DNA of 64,000 nucleotides from G020353115 sp964389685 (GCA_964389685.1 CAYMFM010000007.1:1-64000), one strand, 5' to 3'. Positions 27,414 through 37,720 are shown, counted from the stretch's first letter. Numbers and translations: made by a program. The notes: a model not told the origin generated them from the sequence alone.

Positions 27414-28991
27414 ATGAAAAAGATCTTACTGTTATCGTTATCAATTTACCTTGTTTTTGCTCTACCCTCAGGCTATGCCCAGAGCAACAAAGTAGTAGAA
27501 AAAATCATTGAAATCGGTACAACCGATAACCGGACCATGGATCACCTCGATGTTATCTGCAACCGTTTCGGTGGCAGACTGGTTGGATCAGATGCCTTTG
27601 AAAATGCGGCAGAATGGTGTGCTTTGCAGTTCAGAGAATGGGGTATGGAGGTTGAAATGGATGAAGCCGGTAAGGTGCCGGTCGGATTCAACCGGGGACC
27701 CTGGTTTGGCCGGTTGCTTGGAGAAAATGGCATGTACCTCCATTTTGCAACACCTTCCTATACTGCGGGAACAAAAGGTGTTCAAAAAGGACATGTGTTG
27801 CTGGAACCAAAAACCCAGGCGGAATTTGACCGGATGAAAGGCACGTTGAACGGTGCATGGGTGTTGATTACAGGAACGAATAACGGCTGGCCCATCGACT
27901 ACTCAGCGGAAGCGGATGCAAGAAGGGATTCCATCATTGCTGAAAACCTGGAAATAGAAAAAAAGAACCGGGAGATCAGGGCAGAAAACAGGAGAATGGG
28001 TGAAGAGGGAGATCAGAAGGAACTGATTCCGCTGAAAGATGAACCGGCACTCTTTTATAAACAGATGCGGGAAGCCGGGATCCTGGGCATCATCCAGTCT
28101 TCAACCATTCCCATCAGGGCACTGTACGACAGGAAAAACATCGATCAAATGACCTTTGAAACATTGCCCACCGTCCCGGATATCAAACTGGATGAACACC
28201 AGTACAAAATCATCGAACAAATGGCTAAGGAACGCCGTAGGTTCGAACTGGAATTTGATATCCGCAATCATTTCAAGATGGGACCGGTAAAATATCACAA
28301 CGTGATAGGAATCATCCGGGGCACCAAATATCCCGATGAGTATGTGATCATGGGTGGTCATCTCGATGCATATGATGTTGCAACTGGCGGGGTAGACGAT
28401 GGTTCAGGCCTGACACCTGCAATGGAAGCTGCACGTTTGATCATGAAAGCCGGGGGAAAACCAAAGCGAACAATCCTGGTTATCGCATGGGCTGCAGAAG
28501 AATTTGGCCTGTACGGATCGAAACACTGGGTGGAGAAAAATAGTGATAAACTTGACAGGATTTCCAACATGTTTAACCGCGATTTTGGACCAACGGTTGC
28601 CAATAGTCTACGCGTTCCTGATGCCATGTGGGACGACATGAAAAATATATGTGAACCGCTGAACAGCATTAATCCTGATTTTCCGTTCACACTCGAAAAA
28701 GCGGAACCGAGAAGACAGCCCAAAGAACCGCGGGGAACCGATAGCGGACCGTTTGCTGTCGCCGGTGTGCCCGTTATAACCTTTGGAATAGCCGATACAA
28801 AGGGATATAATTTCGACTACCGCGAGATCTGGCACACCGAAAGAGACCTCTACAATAAAAGCATCCCCGAATACCAGGAACATACAGCCGTGGTTACCGC
28901 CGTGGTCGTCTATGGAGTCGCCAACCTCGATCACCTGCTTTCACGGGAAGGATATTGGATGGAAGAGGAAGAAGGTAAGGATTTGCCATAG
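27414..28991 (+). CDS. M28 family zinc aminopeptidase, secreted
   Basis: 525 residues. Signal peptide MKKILLLSLSIYLVFALPSGYAQ is cut near residue 23. A protease-associated (PA) insert spans roughly 110-260. The di-zinc catalytic domain is complete: His and Asp in MGGHLDAYDVATGGVDDGSG, catalytic Glu in AWAAEEFGLYGSKHW, a metal Asp in NRDFGP, and the last His in EIWHTERDLYN. The family removes N-terminal residues from peptides in the periplasm or outside the cell. It follows the nucleoside hydrolase fusion in the same direction, 172 bases apart, with a repeat between them. Confidence 0.93.
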   Translation: MKKILLLSLSIYLVFALPSGYAQSNKVVEKIIEIGTTDNRTMDHLDVICNRFGGRLVGSDAFENAAEWCALQFREWGMEVEMDEAGKVPVGFNRGPWFGRLLGENGMYLHFATPSYTAGTKGVQKGHVLLEPKTQAEFDRMKGTLNGAWVLITGTNNGWPIDYSAEADARRDSIIAENLEIEKKNREIRAENRRMGEEGDQKELIPLKDEPALFYKQMREAGILGIIQSSTIPIRALYDRKNIDQMTFETLPTVPDIKLDEHQYKIIEQMAKERRRFELEFDIRNHFKMGPVKYHNVIGIIRGTKYPDEYVIMGGHLDAYDVATGGVDDGSGLTPAMEAARLIMKAGGKPKRTILVIAWAAEEFGLYGSKHWVEKNSDKLDRISNMFNRDFGPTVANSLRVPDAMWDDMKNICEPLNSINPDFPFTLEKAEPRRQPKEPRGTDSGPFAVAGVPVITFGIADTKGYNFDYREIWHTERDLYNKSIPEYQEHTAVVTAVVVYGVANLDHLLSREGYWMEEEEGKDLP

Positions 28992-29460
28992 GCATGCCTC
29001 TGGTAAAGGATTATTGATTCCTCCTTCGTCAAGACTACGGAGGACAAGGAAGGATTAAAGAGAGAGGTTTTCCAGAGTTCAGAGTTATGAGACTGTGTGA
29101 CTTTGAGACGATGAGACGGGGAGACGGAGCAAAGAACATCAGCCTCCTATGCAAGCTGTCGCCGAATCCGATATCTGGTGGAGTAAGCACCCAGGTGATG
29201 GATTGTGTGGCTTGCTCTGTGAAATAGTGAATAGTCCTTGACGAGGTAACAATAATTTGAATCTTTTCACAGGGTGGGAGGGGGATGAATAAACAAGTTA
29301 AAAGTTACAAGTCAGAAATAAAAAGTCTGTTGAGGCAGAATATAATCACCTCAACATTGCGTTTCCATGAATCGCTTTCCTAATGAAATATTATCGAATG
29401 TATTGAAACTTTGTCAAAATTTATACGTATAAATAGACTGATAATCAAATACTTAATAAA
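28992..29460. other. Spacer with low-complexity GAGAC repeat
   Basis: 469 bases. From about 29090 to 29130 the sequence repeats GAGAC-type 8-9-base units (gagactgtgtgactttgagac, gatgagacggggagacgg). From 29217 a half copy of the TGTGAAATA hairpin repeat appears, with TTTTCACAGGGTGGG at its far end. The last 100 bases before the lipoprotein gene are AT-rich and probably hold its promoter. Confidence 0.5.
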
Positions 29461-29913
29461 ATGAAAAACTGGACAAGATTGTTTTGCGGGATCCTGATGG
29501 GTCTGGTGATCCTGGTAACTTCCGGATGTGAGGAAGACAAGTTGAGCAAAGAGGAGTTGTTAACCGCTCATCCCTGGAAATTCGAAAAGGTAGAAACAAC
29601 ATCAACTAACCCGGATATCCAGAGTGGTATACTTCTGGCAAATGGTCTGCTGACTGCTGTTGGTGCCGTCTGGACATTCTATGAGGATGGAACCCATGTC
29701 CTGACGTTTACGAATCTTGAACCCCCTGAATCGAATGACGGAACATGGGAGCTGTCAGCAGATGGAAAAACCCTTTACATGAACCTGGGTGACGAGGAGG
29801 AAGAAGAGGCACACATTAAATCCCTAACTTCTAGCAAACTGGTTTTTGAGGAGGAACTCTGGGACGATGAACTGCAGGAATTTTATACCACCACCAATTC
29901 CTGGGTGAAATGA
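29461..29913 (+). CDS. Small lipoprotein, DUF5004/lipocalin-like
   Basis: 150 residues. The lipoprotein signal ends VTSGCEEDK (Cys 23). The mature part begins LLTAHPWKFEKVE and includes WTFYEDGTHVLTF and GTWELSADGKTLYM, the pattern of lipocalin-like Bacteroidota lipoproteins. It ends with an acidic stretch (DEEEEEA) and a short strand. Its role is unknown. It precedes the 282-bp repeat by 50 bases. Confidence 0.78.
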   Translation: MKNWTRLFCGILMGLVILVTSGCEEDKLSKEELLTAHPWKFEKVETTSTNPDIQSGILLANGLLTAVGAVWTFYEDGTHVLTFTNLEPPESNDGTWELSADGKTLYMNLGDEEEEEAHIKSLTSSKLVFEEELWDDELQEFYTTTNSWVK

Positions 29914-29963
29914 TCGAATCGTTTGGCGGATTGATCCGGTAATAAGCAGAGCACCTCTACTCT

Positions 29964-30245
29964 CCGGTCCATGAATCAATTTCCCGTTGAGGAAAGATTA
30001 TACTTGGACCGGGTATTACTGTAAGGAACGCAAGTCCCTGGCATTAATGCCAGGGTAATTCATTGATATATAGCAATATATATTACTCCGGCATTTTCCC
30101 ATAAGGGATCGCTATGCGAATGCCGGGGTTATGGCAACGTACGACCAATCGCCGGAACTTCATTGCTGATTGAAAAGCCATATTCTCCATCCGGCGGAAT
30201 TCTCAGGTGCTGATAAGAGCTTCTGCACCGTCCTGTCCATGAATC
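29964..30245 (+). repeat. 282-bp direct repeat, copy 1
   Basis: Nearly identical and equal in length to 31797-32078. Both ends carry CCGGTCCATGAATC or a close variant. Inside are the hairpin CCGGTCCA ... TGGACCGGG (29964-30013), a CCCTGGCATTAATGCCAGGG palindrome and a CCGGCATT ... AATGCCGG hairpin. No coding capacity. The aldo/keto reductase gene ends 4 bases after this copy and lies exactly between the two copies. Confidence 0.93.
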
Positions 30246-30249
30246 GTTT

Positions 30250-31575
30250 TTAAGTAAACACTCCGTTTCCGAAACTCAAATTCTGGTGGGCTATGGCCAA
30301 TAACGGTTTGGCCAGCACACCATAGGGACATGCCTTTTCACAAAACCCTTCACAGCCAGAACAGACATCCGGTTTGTTGCCGGAAAGCTCTCTGTATTTT
30401 TGCATGGCATGCTTTTCCTGTCCCTTCGAGGTGAAATAATAGTTGTATCTCATAATTGTGTTAACCGGTATATGATTTGGACAGTGGGCTTCACAAACAT
30501 TACAGCCAATCCTGCATGTCAGGGAGCTGAACTTATTTTTAAAATCATTCAACATGGCCTCCATTCCCAGTTCAAGCTTCGTACCAGATAGTTTAATGTA
30601 TTTTTCAACATCATTTAAGCTTTGAAAAAGATAACATATGGTATCAACATGTTCGTTTGACAGAACAAATTGTAATGCTCCATTTTTGACATTCTCTATT
30701 CCATATTTACCAAAAAATTCACCAGCTATTTTCATCTGCATCTTGAATTTCTCATACCCTATTTTATATCGTTCGGGAAGTTCATTCCCTTCTTTCTCTG
30801 CTTTTTCTTTTTCTTCATTAAACAGATCGTATACAATGATCGGATTGGATTTCATGATCATTGTACCAATATTATTGTCATGGCAGGCTTTTAGTACTCT
30901 ATTGCCCATTTCCGGTTCGAAAAAATTGTAAGGCATCATTAGTACATCATATCGTCCATCATCAATGGCAGTCATCAGAACCTGTTCAAAGGTTTCTTCA
31001 GGACTATCCCACCAGGCATGGCCATGACATGATAATCCTGTGAATCTTATTTTTCCTTCCTTCTTCAATTGCTCAACTGCTTTATGAAAGAATACGTTCT
31101 TAACTCGTTCTGAATTTTCTGCACCATGAATCATAAAACAATCTATATAATCTGTTTGTAGTCTTGCCAGACTGGAATTTGCCCTTTCCACAATATCTTC
31201 TGCTGTTTGAAATTCCTTTATTTTGGGCGCTACTTTTGTTGCAATGAAAAGCTTCTCCCTCTCGAAATTTTTGATCACATTGCCGATTAGTCTTTCGTTT
31301 TGTCCCCTGCCATACATTTCTGATGTTTCAATGAAATTTATGCCAGAGTTTAGCACTGCTTTGAGAACAGCTTCACTGAATGGATAGCCCGTTCCGATAT
31401 CCGATACCTTAAACCCGGTTCGTCCTAATGTCCTGTATTCCCTGATCTTTGGAATTTCATCATCCTGATGTATTGGAGGTGAAGCAAAGCTTTTTTTACC
31501 CAATAATCCGGCGCCTAAAAAGCCTAATGAAGAGTCCCTGAGGAATCTCCTGCGGTTGAGTTTTTTCTGTTGCAT
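30250..31575 (-). CDS. Tat-exported aldo/keto reductase with ferredoxin-type C-terminus
   Basis: 441 residues. The N-terminus has a twin-arginine signal (LNRRRFLRDSSLGFLGAGLLG). Residues 45-330 form the aldo/keto reductase barrel: LGRTGFKVSDIGTG, EMYGRGQNE with the catalytic Tyr, IATKVAP with Lys, and CFMIHGAE with His. The usual barrel Asp (FDT) is Glu here (FIETSEMYG). The C-terminus carries two Cys clusters, CRIGCNVCEAHCPN and CSGCEGFCEKACPYG, typical of 4Fe-4S binding. The family is common in Bacteroidota as putative periplasmic oxidoreductases; the substrate is unknown. It is flanked by 282-bp direct repeats. Confidence 0.9.
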   Translation of the reverse strand: MQQKKLNRRRFLRDSSLGFLGAGLLGKKSFASPPIHQDDEIPKIREYRTLGRTGFKVSDIGTGYPFSEAVLKAVLNSGINFIETSEMYGRGQNERLIGNVIKNFEREKLFIATKVAPKIKEFQTAEDIVERANSSLARLQTDYIDCFMIHGAENSERVKNVFFHKAVEQLKKEGKIRFTGLSCHGHAWWDSPEETFEQVLMTAIDDGRYDVLMMPYNFFEPEMGNRVLKACHDNNIGTMIMKSNPIIVYDLFNEEKEKAEKEGNELPERYKIGYEKFKMQMKIAGEFFGKYGIENVKNGALQFVLSNEHVDTICYLFQSLNDVEKYIKLSGTKLELGMEAMLNDFKNKFSSLTCRIGCNVCEAHCPNHIPVNTIMRYNYYFTSKGQEKHAMQKYRELSGNKPDVCSGCEGFCEKACPYGVLAKPLLAIAHQNLSFGNGVFT

Positions 31576-31796
31576 GAGGATGGTTTTTGATGAAGAAACA
31601 TATTATATCCCCAAACAAGATATGAATTTATTCAACTCAAGTCAAATACTTTGCTCGCAACACGACCTTGGCCGGGCGCCAGTCACTTGGGATGTAGATC
31701 AGGTACTCTCCAGTGATTGTTGCAGGATTGAAAGTTTTTCGTTCGATATGGACTGATAAAGGAATGAACTGTTGCTAATTAGAACTTGCATGCTTT

Positions 31797-32078
31797 CCGG
31801 TCCATGAATCAATTTCCCGTTGAAGAAAGATTATACTTGGACCGGGTATTACTGTAAGGAACGCAAGTCCCTGGCATTAATGCCAGGGTAATTCATTGAT
31901 ATATAGCAATATATATTACTCCGGCATTTTCCCATAAGGGATCGCTATGCGAATGCCGGGGTTATGGCAACGTACGACCAATCGCCGGAACTTCATTGCT
32001 GATTGAAAAACCATATTCCTCATCCGGCGGAATTCTTTGGTGCTGATAAGAGCTTCTGCACCGTCCGGTCCATGAATC
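31797..32078 (+). repeat. 282-bp direct repeat, copy 2
   Basis: Same sequence and order as 29964-30245 with only a few substitutions (for example GTTGAAGAA for GTTGAGGAA). It continues at its far end with another CCGGTCCATGAATCAATTTCC half site. The preceding 220 bases (31576-31796), upstream of the aldo/keto reductase gene, presumably contain its promoter; nothing else is recognisable there. Confidence 0.93.
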
Positions 32079-32150
32079 AATTTCCCGTTGAATAAGGATG
32101 GTAATGAGTATAAAAAGCTACCGTTCCATCAATATGTTCAAGTGAGAAAA

Positions 32151-34159
32151 CTATTCATATTTTAAAGTTGTTGCCGGATTTTTCTGAGCAGACCGCAATG
32201 CATGAATACTCACCGTGATCAGCGTTACCAGGATAATGATTATGGCAGATATAATATACGGAAATACTCCCATCTCAATTTTATATACAAATCCCTTTAA
32301 CCAGGAATGCATGATAAAATAAGACACTGGAATGGCTACAATGATTGCTATCAACACAAGCCTGGTATACTCATACGATTGCAAAACAACCATTTGAATG
32401 ATACTTGCTCCAAACACCTTGCGTATACCAATCTCTTTGGTCCGCAGAGCCGCTGAAAAAGCAGCCAGTCCAAACAATCCCAGGATTGCAATGATGATAG
32501 ATAGCAAAGTAAAGCGGAAAAACATCCTGGTAAAATCTTCTTCTTTCTCAAAAAGATCACGGAATGATTCATCGAAAAAAGTATATTCAAACGGAATGCC
32601 TTCGTTACTTTCCAACCATGTTGCTTCGATGGCTTCGATTGCTTCACTGAGATTATCACGGTTTATTTTTATGGATAGAACACTGTTCACATCAGGCCGG
32701 TACAATAATATCAACGGTTCAATATGATGCCGGAATGAAGTGAAATGAAAATCTTTAACCACGCCAATGATCTGTGCCTGACGATTGCCTCCATACCCAA
32801 TTGTTTTATGTAAACCACTTTCCCATCCAATGGCTTTAACAAGGGATTCATTAACAAGGATCGGGGCAGGTTCCTGACTCATATCTTCCCGGAAATTTTC
32901 ACCTTCCACCATCTCCATTTGCATTAGGGGAATAAAATTCTCATTTACCGAAACAGCACTGACAATCCAGTCCTCGTCCTCCAGGGCTCCTTCAGGCTCA
33001 ATACCGGCCCTTCCATATCCCCATCCTGGCATAGATCCTGAAGTGGCGAACAGTTCAATTCCGGGAATTTCTTCAAACCTTGCTTTCAACGCTTCATAAC
33101 TATCGCGTACTTCAGGGTTCATCCTGATATTAATGATTTGCTCTGAATTAAATCCTTTATCCTTATTGAGCGTGTATTTCAACTGTTTGGTAACAATGAT
33201 TATTCCGGCAATCATAACAAATGTTGCGATAAACTGAAGGGTAACCAAGGCTCTGCGTAACAACCATCCTTTTTTCCCTGTAACAAGCTCCCCTTTCAAT
33301 ACCACATGAGGACGAAAAGCACTTAGTATTACTGCAGGATAAGTACCGGAAAACAATCCCAAAATGATGACCAGCAGGATAAGGAACAGAAAAGATAACG
33401 GGTAACTTAACATATAGGCAAAAACCGATCTGTCGATGACCGGGAAAAACCGGTTAATGACTTCTGTAATAATGAGAGCAATTATTACAGAGAGAAAAAC
33501 CTGAAGTATGGCTTCAGAAAGATGCTGGATGATCAGTTGCCTTTTATTTGAACCCACTACTTTACGGATGCCAACCTCCCTTGCCCGGCGTGAAGAGTAA
33601 GCAATGGTAAGGTTCAGATAATTGAAGCTTGCAATTAAAAGAATGATAACAGCAATAAGGGAAAGTGACCGCACATACCCGATATTCCCTTTATTTTGAT
33701 TGAACCTGTCAAACAGAACATCTTTGGAATAAAGATGAACCTCAGTTAAGGGTTGAAGCGTAGCCTTCCAGGCATCCAATACATCATTTCGGCGCATCAG
33801 AGAGTCCATTTCAACGATGATCTGATCAGCATTCTCAGGATGACTTAACAGGGCGTATTCAACCATGGAAATGTTATCCCAGGCGTTTAAATACTGGATG
33901 AAATTCGTATCAGAGGGAGAAGGATTGATGGAAGCGACAATATCAAACTTGATATGACCAGGCCTGGTTTCATCTTTTAGAATTCCCGTCACTTCAAGAT
34001 TGTCAGTCCCGCCTGCTGAAAACATTTTACCCATTGGACATAAAGAAAAATCAGGAAACTGCTTACAATACCAACAGTTAATCCAAGGAAATTTAACAGG
34101 GAAGTAGTTCTGTTCCGGAAATAGGAACGCAGGGCAATCATAAAATAGTTGCGGAACAT
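32151..34159 (-). pseudogene. FtsX/MacB-type permease with internal deletion and frameshift
   Basis: From ATG 34159 the sequence reads MFRNYFMIALRSYFRNRTTS and a normal first helix ending LIFLYVQW, then shifts frame. In the other frame it continues as PMGKMFSAGG, LEVTGILKDETRPGH and the rest of a normal double-FtsX permease (RREVGIRKVVGSNKR-type and KEIGIRKVFGAS blocks, ending NPATTLKYE at 32151). Compared with the two intact paralogues here, about 110-120 residues of the first periplasmic core are missing at the join (around 34030-34045). A frame-open start further upstream at 34229 gives a meaningless N-terminus. The protein is probably non-functional unless the assembly is wrong. Confidence 0.85.
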
Positions 34160-34451
34160 GGTGTTTATGATCTAAGGATTTTGCATAATGGTATGTCAAC
34201 CGGTTTATCTTCAGCTCTTTCCCTTTCAAACGGTTTATCTACACCATTCGCAAAATTAATGCCGCTGATTCTATATTCTTCATTATTAGAGCATTAAATA
34301 AGAATTGCATTGAATATATTGATTAAAAATGGAACACCTTGTGCACGAAGACGTACGGTTTAGTCCCTATTCGGGCCTGGGGCTATTCATTTTTAGACCC
34401 TTTCAGGGTCAAACAATGATGATAAGAATAGATAGACAAAAAAACCACAAG

Positions 34452-34485
34452 ATAACCCGCAACTATTGTTACGGGTTATTTTTTT
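34452..34485 (+). terminator. Rho-independent-terminator-like hairpin
   Basis: ATAACCCG pairs with CGGGTTAT around 12 bases and is followed by six or more T. Both neighbouring genes are on the other strand, so it may be part of the dispersed repeat (similar AACCC ... CGGATTAT at about 37943-37970) rather than a gene terminator. The rest of this spacer (34230-34576) carries a CCTGGGGCTATTCATT segment shared with 44170-44185 and a GACCCTTTCAGGGTC palindrome. Confidence 0.5.
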
Positions 34486-34576
34486 ATCTGGCACCCAGAA
34501 ATCACCCCGCTCATCTCTCACTACTCACCTCTCCTGACTGCTGTCCTCACCCGGTGTTTCCGTTGCTATACTGCCG

Positions 34577-34987
34577 TTACTTTACCTTTACGAACCGATG
34601 ATACTCAACACTCTCCAATCCTTCCCACGTAGTTGAATCTGCTACCTGGGCATCCTGGTATAACTGGTGGTTATGAATGATATCATACGCCTCCTGATCA
34701 GGCCAGAACCCTTCAACCATAAACCGGATATCAGCAGTATCAGCCTGAATAATCCATAATTTATAACCGGCATCAGGATAACCAATACTGTCGATAGCCT
34801 CATTCGTTTTTGTTAAGGCCTCCAGCAGACGCTGTGAATCATATCCCACAGTATCCTTGAAATAACTGACGCTTTGAAGCGTGTTTTCGATCTTTGCAGG
34901 TTCTTCCGTTTCCTGGGTCTGGGTGGTACATGAAAATGAAAACAGGATAAAGATCAAAATCGCGGTAAAGAGAACGGTTTTTTTCAT
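34577..34987 (-). CDS. Small lipoprotein of unknown function
   Basis: 136 residues. Lipoprotein signal MKKTVLFTAILIFILFSFSC. The mature part is compact: RLLEALTKTNEAIDSIGYPDAG, then KLWIIQADTADIRFMVEGFWP and HNHQLYQDA, a pattern resembling dimeric alpha/beta-barrel (ABM/NIPSNAP-like) proteins, which I suggest only weakly. It is downstream of the LRR lipoprotein by 75 bases in the same direction. Confidence 0.72.
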   Translation of the reverse strand: MKKTVLFTAILIFILFSFSCTTQTQETEEPAKIENTLQSVSYFKDTVGYDSQRLLEALTKTNEAIDSIGYPDAGYKLWIIQADTADIRFMVEGFWPDQEAYDIIHNHQLYQDAQVADSTTWEGLESVEYHRFVKVK

Positions 34988-35061
34988 GAGAGTGGTTTTT
35001 AGGGTTAGATAACATGCAATATACGAATTTGTTGCATAAGATTCAAATCTGGGGGCGACTG

Positions 35062-36099
35062 TTAATTACAATCCGTCGTAAAATATACATTTGGACTCCC
35101 TTCCATGTTCACTACCACTTCCTCGGGAGGAAAGGGCATGATCAAAACGCAAACTTGGTACAACGTTGGCATTTGGGATAAATCTAGATCAACAGGCTCA
35201 TCCGGAGGATACCATCCGGTACCTAAATTAATATTGTTAGAAATATCAAGGGATGTTAGCTGATTATTGTTGCATAACAATCGGTCCAGGGCAATATCAC
35301 CGGAAACATCCAGGGTGGTTAGCTGGTTGTAAGAACAGCATAGATATTTTAACGTACTGTTCGTAGAAATGTCCAATGTAACTAATTGATTATTATTGCA
35401 GTACAATTTCTCTAAAGCAGTATTGGAAGGAAAATCCAGGATTGTGAATTGGTTATTACTGCAATTCAGTTCCACCAGAGCTGTATTATTGGAAAGATCC
35501 AGATTGGTTATCTGGGTTATACCGCAATATAATTTTTCGAGTGCAGTATTGGCTGTAACATCTAAACTGGTTACATACCAGTTATTAGAACATTCCAAAT
35601 ACGTTAATAAAGCATTATTTGAAACATCCAGTTCAGCCAGTTCATTGTGGCTGCAATCAAGCTCTACCAGGTTTACATTATTAGAAATGCCCAGGTAGAC
35701 CAGTTGATTGGATGTGCAAAACAACGATGTTATCGCAACATTGTTCGGGAAATTCAGTCGGGTTAACCGATTGAATTTGCAGGATAAATATTTCAAGGCA
35801 CTGCTTTTTGAAACGTCCAGCCAGGTGATCTGGTTTCTTTCGCAGATAAGGGTATCCAGATTAACAAATGCCTCAATACCGGTCATTAAAACAATACTTT
35901 CATCACTTACATCCAATGATCTTATTGCTTTTGCTTCAGCATGACTGATTTTACCATCGCCATTGGTATCAACCCCCTGTTTTATCAATGCCTTTAAAAA
36001 GTGATCATCCGTGATTTTAACCGGGTTTGGTTCTTTTTCACAGTGACCCAGTAAAATCACAGCTAAAAAGAATAACATCGGTTTCAGTCCTGATTTCAT
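35062..36099 (-). CDS. Leucine-rich-repeat lipoprotein with EF-hand-like motif
   Basis: 345 residues. A lipoprotein signal ends LLGHC (Cys 20). A calcium-loop-like DTNGDGKISHAEAKAI lies near residues 45-60. About ten 21-residue leucine-rich repeats follow (pattern LxCSxNQLTxLDVSxNxALxxL), with a cysteine or asparagine ladder. The protein should form a surface-exposed curved solenoid that binds another macromolecule; repeats of this length are common in Bacteroidota surface adhesins. The end after DLSQMPTLYQVCV is a short cap. Target is unknown. Confidence 0.88.
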   Translation of the reverse strand: MKSGLKPMLFFLAVILLGHCEKEPNPVKITDDHFLKALIKQGVDTNGDGKISHAEAKAIRSLDVSDESIVLMTGIEAFVNLDTLICERNQITWLDVSKSSALKYLSCKFNRLTRLNFPNNVAITSLFCTSNQLVYLGISNNVNLVELDCSHNELAELDVSNNALLTYLECSNNWYVTSLDVTANTALEKLYCGITQITNLDLSNNTALVELNCSNNQFTILDFPSNTALEKLYCNNNQLVTLDISTNSTLKYLCCSYNQLTTLDVSGDIALDRLLCNNNQLTSLDISNNINLGTGWYPPDEPVDLDLSQMPTLYQVCVLIMPFPPEEVVVNMEGSPNVYFTTDCN

Positions 36100-36412
36100 A
36101 ATGATAAGATAGCACCGGAAATTATCTGCAAGTTACGACAATCGGGGAGGGAAATCAAGCCGATACAAACCTTGACTTATTTGTCTTTTGGGATTTGTGT
36201 TTTGTCCATTGGACTCTCCCAGTGGGATCCCTATGGGACTTTGGAGGAATTTTCCTGTGCTGATCAAAGCTCCTGTGCTTTTATTCACCTCCCACTGGAC
36301 TTAACTGGAAGAACTTGTAGGATCAATGTCGAATTCAACATACTTTCTTCTTTAATTGACAAAAGGTCTGATTTGTTGTACTTTTATTCGGATTTTAAGG
36401 AATATTGCAAAC
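36100..36412. other. Spacer with long inverted repeat
   Basis: 313 bases. CCAGTGGGA (about 36217-36225) pairs with TCCCACTGG (about 36290-36298) over a 65-base loop that contains AGGAATTTTCCTGTGCTGATCAAAGCTCCTG. That loop resembles the GGAATTCTCAGGTGCTGATAAGAGCTTCTGC segment of the 282-bp repeats, so this is a diverged member of the same family. No convincing frame is seen. Confidence 0.5.
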
Positions 36413-37720
36413 ATGGATCTGTTATTGATTCAACCGGCCTCTCCATCTGATTATGGAAATGATGCCCTTCGGTTCATCAGTAATTTTGCACGTAGGAATT
36501 ATCTAGGTATTCCCCCTCTTTCATTAGGCATTATCGCCGCACTTACACCTCCCGGGTGGAATGTTAAAATACTTCAGGAACCTGCAGATCAGATCAGTTT
36601 TGATGAGAAAGCTGATTTGGTCGGGATCACCGCAGTAACACATATCGTAAAAAGAGGGTATGAGATAGCTGATAAATTCAGGGAAAGAGGGATAAAAGTG
36701 ATTATGGGTGGTATACATCCTACGGTAATGTATGAGGAAGCATTGCAACATTGCGATGCGGTATGTATTGGCGAAGCTGAACCGATCTGGAAAAATGTCC
36801 TGGAGGATCTCCAAAAAGGGCACCTGAAGAAGATATACAAAGCAGAACATTATTTTGATTTCAATCACTACGTATCCCCCCGCAGGGAATTAATGTCAAC
36901 CAGCGGTCCCTTTTTTTACAGTGCTGAAACAGTTGAAGCTTCCAGGGGCTGCCCATATGATTGCGATTTTTGTTCAGTTGCACTTGCGCACGGGAAGAAA
37001 ATCAGGTACAGGCAACCCGGCAGCATCATCTCAGAAATAGAAAAAATCCGGAAAAAGAGAATATTCTTTGTTGATAATAATATCATTGCAAATAAGCAGA
37101 AAGCGAAAGAGATGTTTCTGGCAATGGCACCGTTGAAAAAAAATTGGACCGCCCAGGCAACGATTTCTATTGCTGATGACATTGAACTGGTAAAGGCAGC
37201 AGCGGATGCTGGTTGTTATGGCCTCCTTATCGGAATTGAGAACGTTACAGACGAAGGATTGCAGAAGTATCAAAAATCAAAGAAAAGTTTTGAGGCACTC
37301 CGGAAGTCCGTTAAGATCATTAAAGATCACGGAATTGCAGTGCTTGCTCATATGATTTTTGGAAATGATTTTGAGACAAAAGAATCATTGAAAATAACCC
37401 TGGAGAGGCTCAATCAGCTGGATGTAGCCTCCGCTTCTTTAGGTATACTTGTTCCCTATCCGGGGACCAGGATTGCTGAAAACCTGGAAAAGCAAAACAG
37501 GATTCTTACCAAAGATTGGAACATGTATGATGTTCATCATTTGGTATTTAGCCCTGCCAGGTTCTCTCCTGAAGAATTCATTGAAGAGATTCATTTTATC
37601 AGGAAGGAGTTCTTTGCTTATCGAAAAATAGTATCCCGGACTATACACTACCGAAATCCGGCAATTTTTGGATTCAACCTCTCCACCCGATCACACAATC
37701 GTGTTGGAATGGCTTTATGA
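36413..37720 (+). CDS. B12-binding radical SAM protein
   Basis: 435 residues. The N-terminal cobalamin-binding region (about 1-140) includes DLVGITAVTHIVKRG and KVIMGGIHPTVMYEEAL, HCDAVCIGEAE. The radical SAM domain carries the cluster motif SRGCPYDCDFCSV near residue 185, with RIFFVDNNIIANK and GLLIGIENVTDEGL further on. The C-terminal part matches the usual partner helices of B12-type radical SAM enzymes (LVPYPGTRIAENLE). Related proteins methylate unactivated carbons or rearrange substrates such as lipids or chlorophyll precursors; the substrate here is unknown. I start at ATG 36413 (MDLLLIQPASPS), preceded by AAGGAA. Confidence 0.92.
   Translation: MDLLLIQPASPSDYGNDALRFISNFARRNYLGIPPLSLGIIAALTPPGWNVKILQEPADQISFDEKADLVGITAVTHIVKRGYEIADKFRERGIKVIMGGIHPTVMYEEALQHCDAVCIGEAEPIWKNVLEDLQKGHLKKIYKAEHYFDFNHYVSPRRELMSTSGPFFYSAETVEASRGCPYDCDFCSVALAHGKKIRYRQPGSIISEIEKIRKKRIFFVDNNIIANKQKAKEMFLAMAPLKKNWTAQATISIADDIELVKAAADAGCYGLLIGIENVTDEGLQKYQKSKKSFEALRKSVKIIKDHGIAVLAHMIFGNDFETKESLKITLERLNQLDVASASLGILVPYPGTRIAENLEKQNRILTKDWNMYDVHHLVFSPARFSPEEFIEEIHFIRKEFFAYRKIVSRTIHYRNPAIFGFNLSTRSHNRVGMAL

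Noticed and set aside
31556..31756. 66-codon frame upstream of the aldo/keto reductase
   Set aside because: It overlaps the reductase start on the other strand and looks like promoter sequence; no ribosome site.
29964..32078. Insertion sequence
   Set aside because: Direct repeats flank a housekeeping-type oxidoreductase; no transposase, and no target duplication was recognised.
36172..36450. 92-codon frame before the radical SAM gene
   Set aside because: It runs through an inverted repeat and overlaps the supported start of the next gene.
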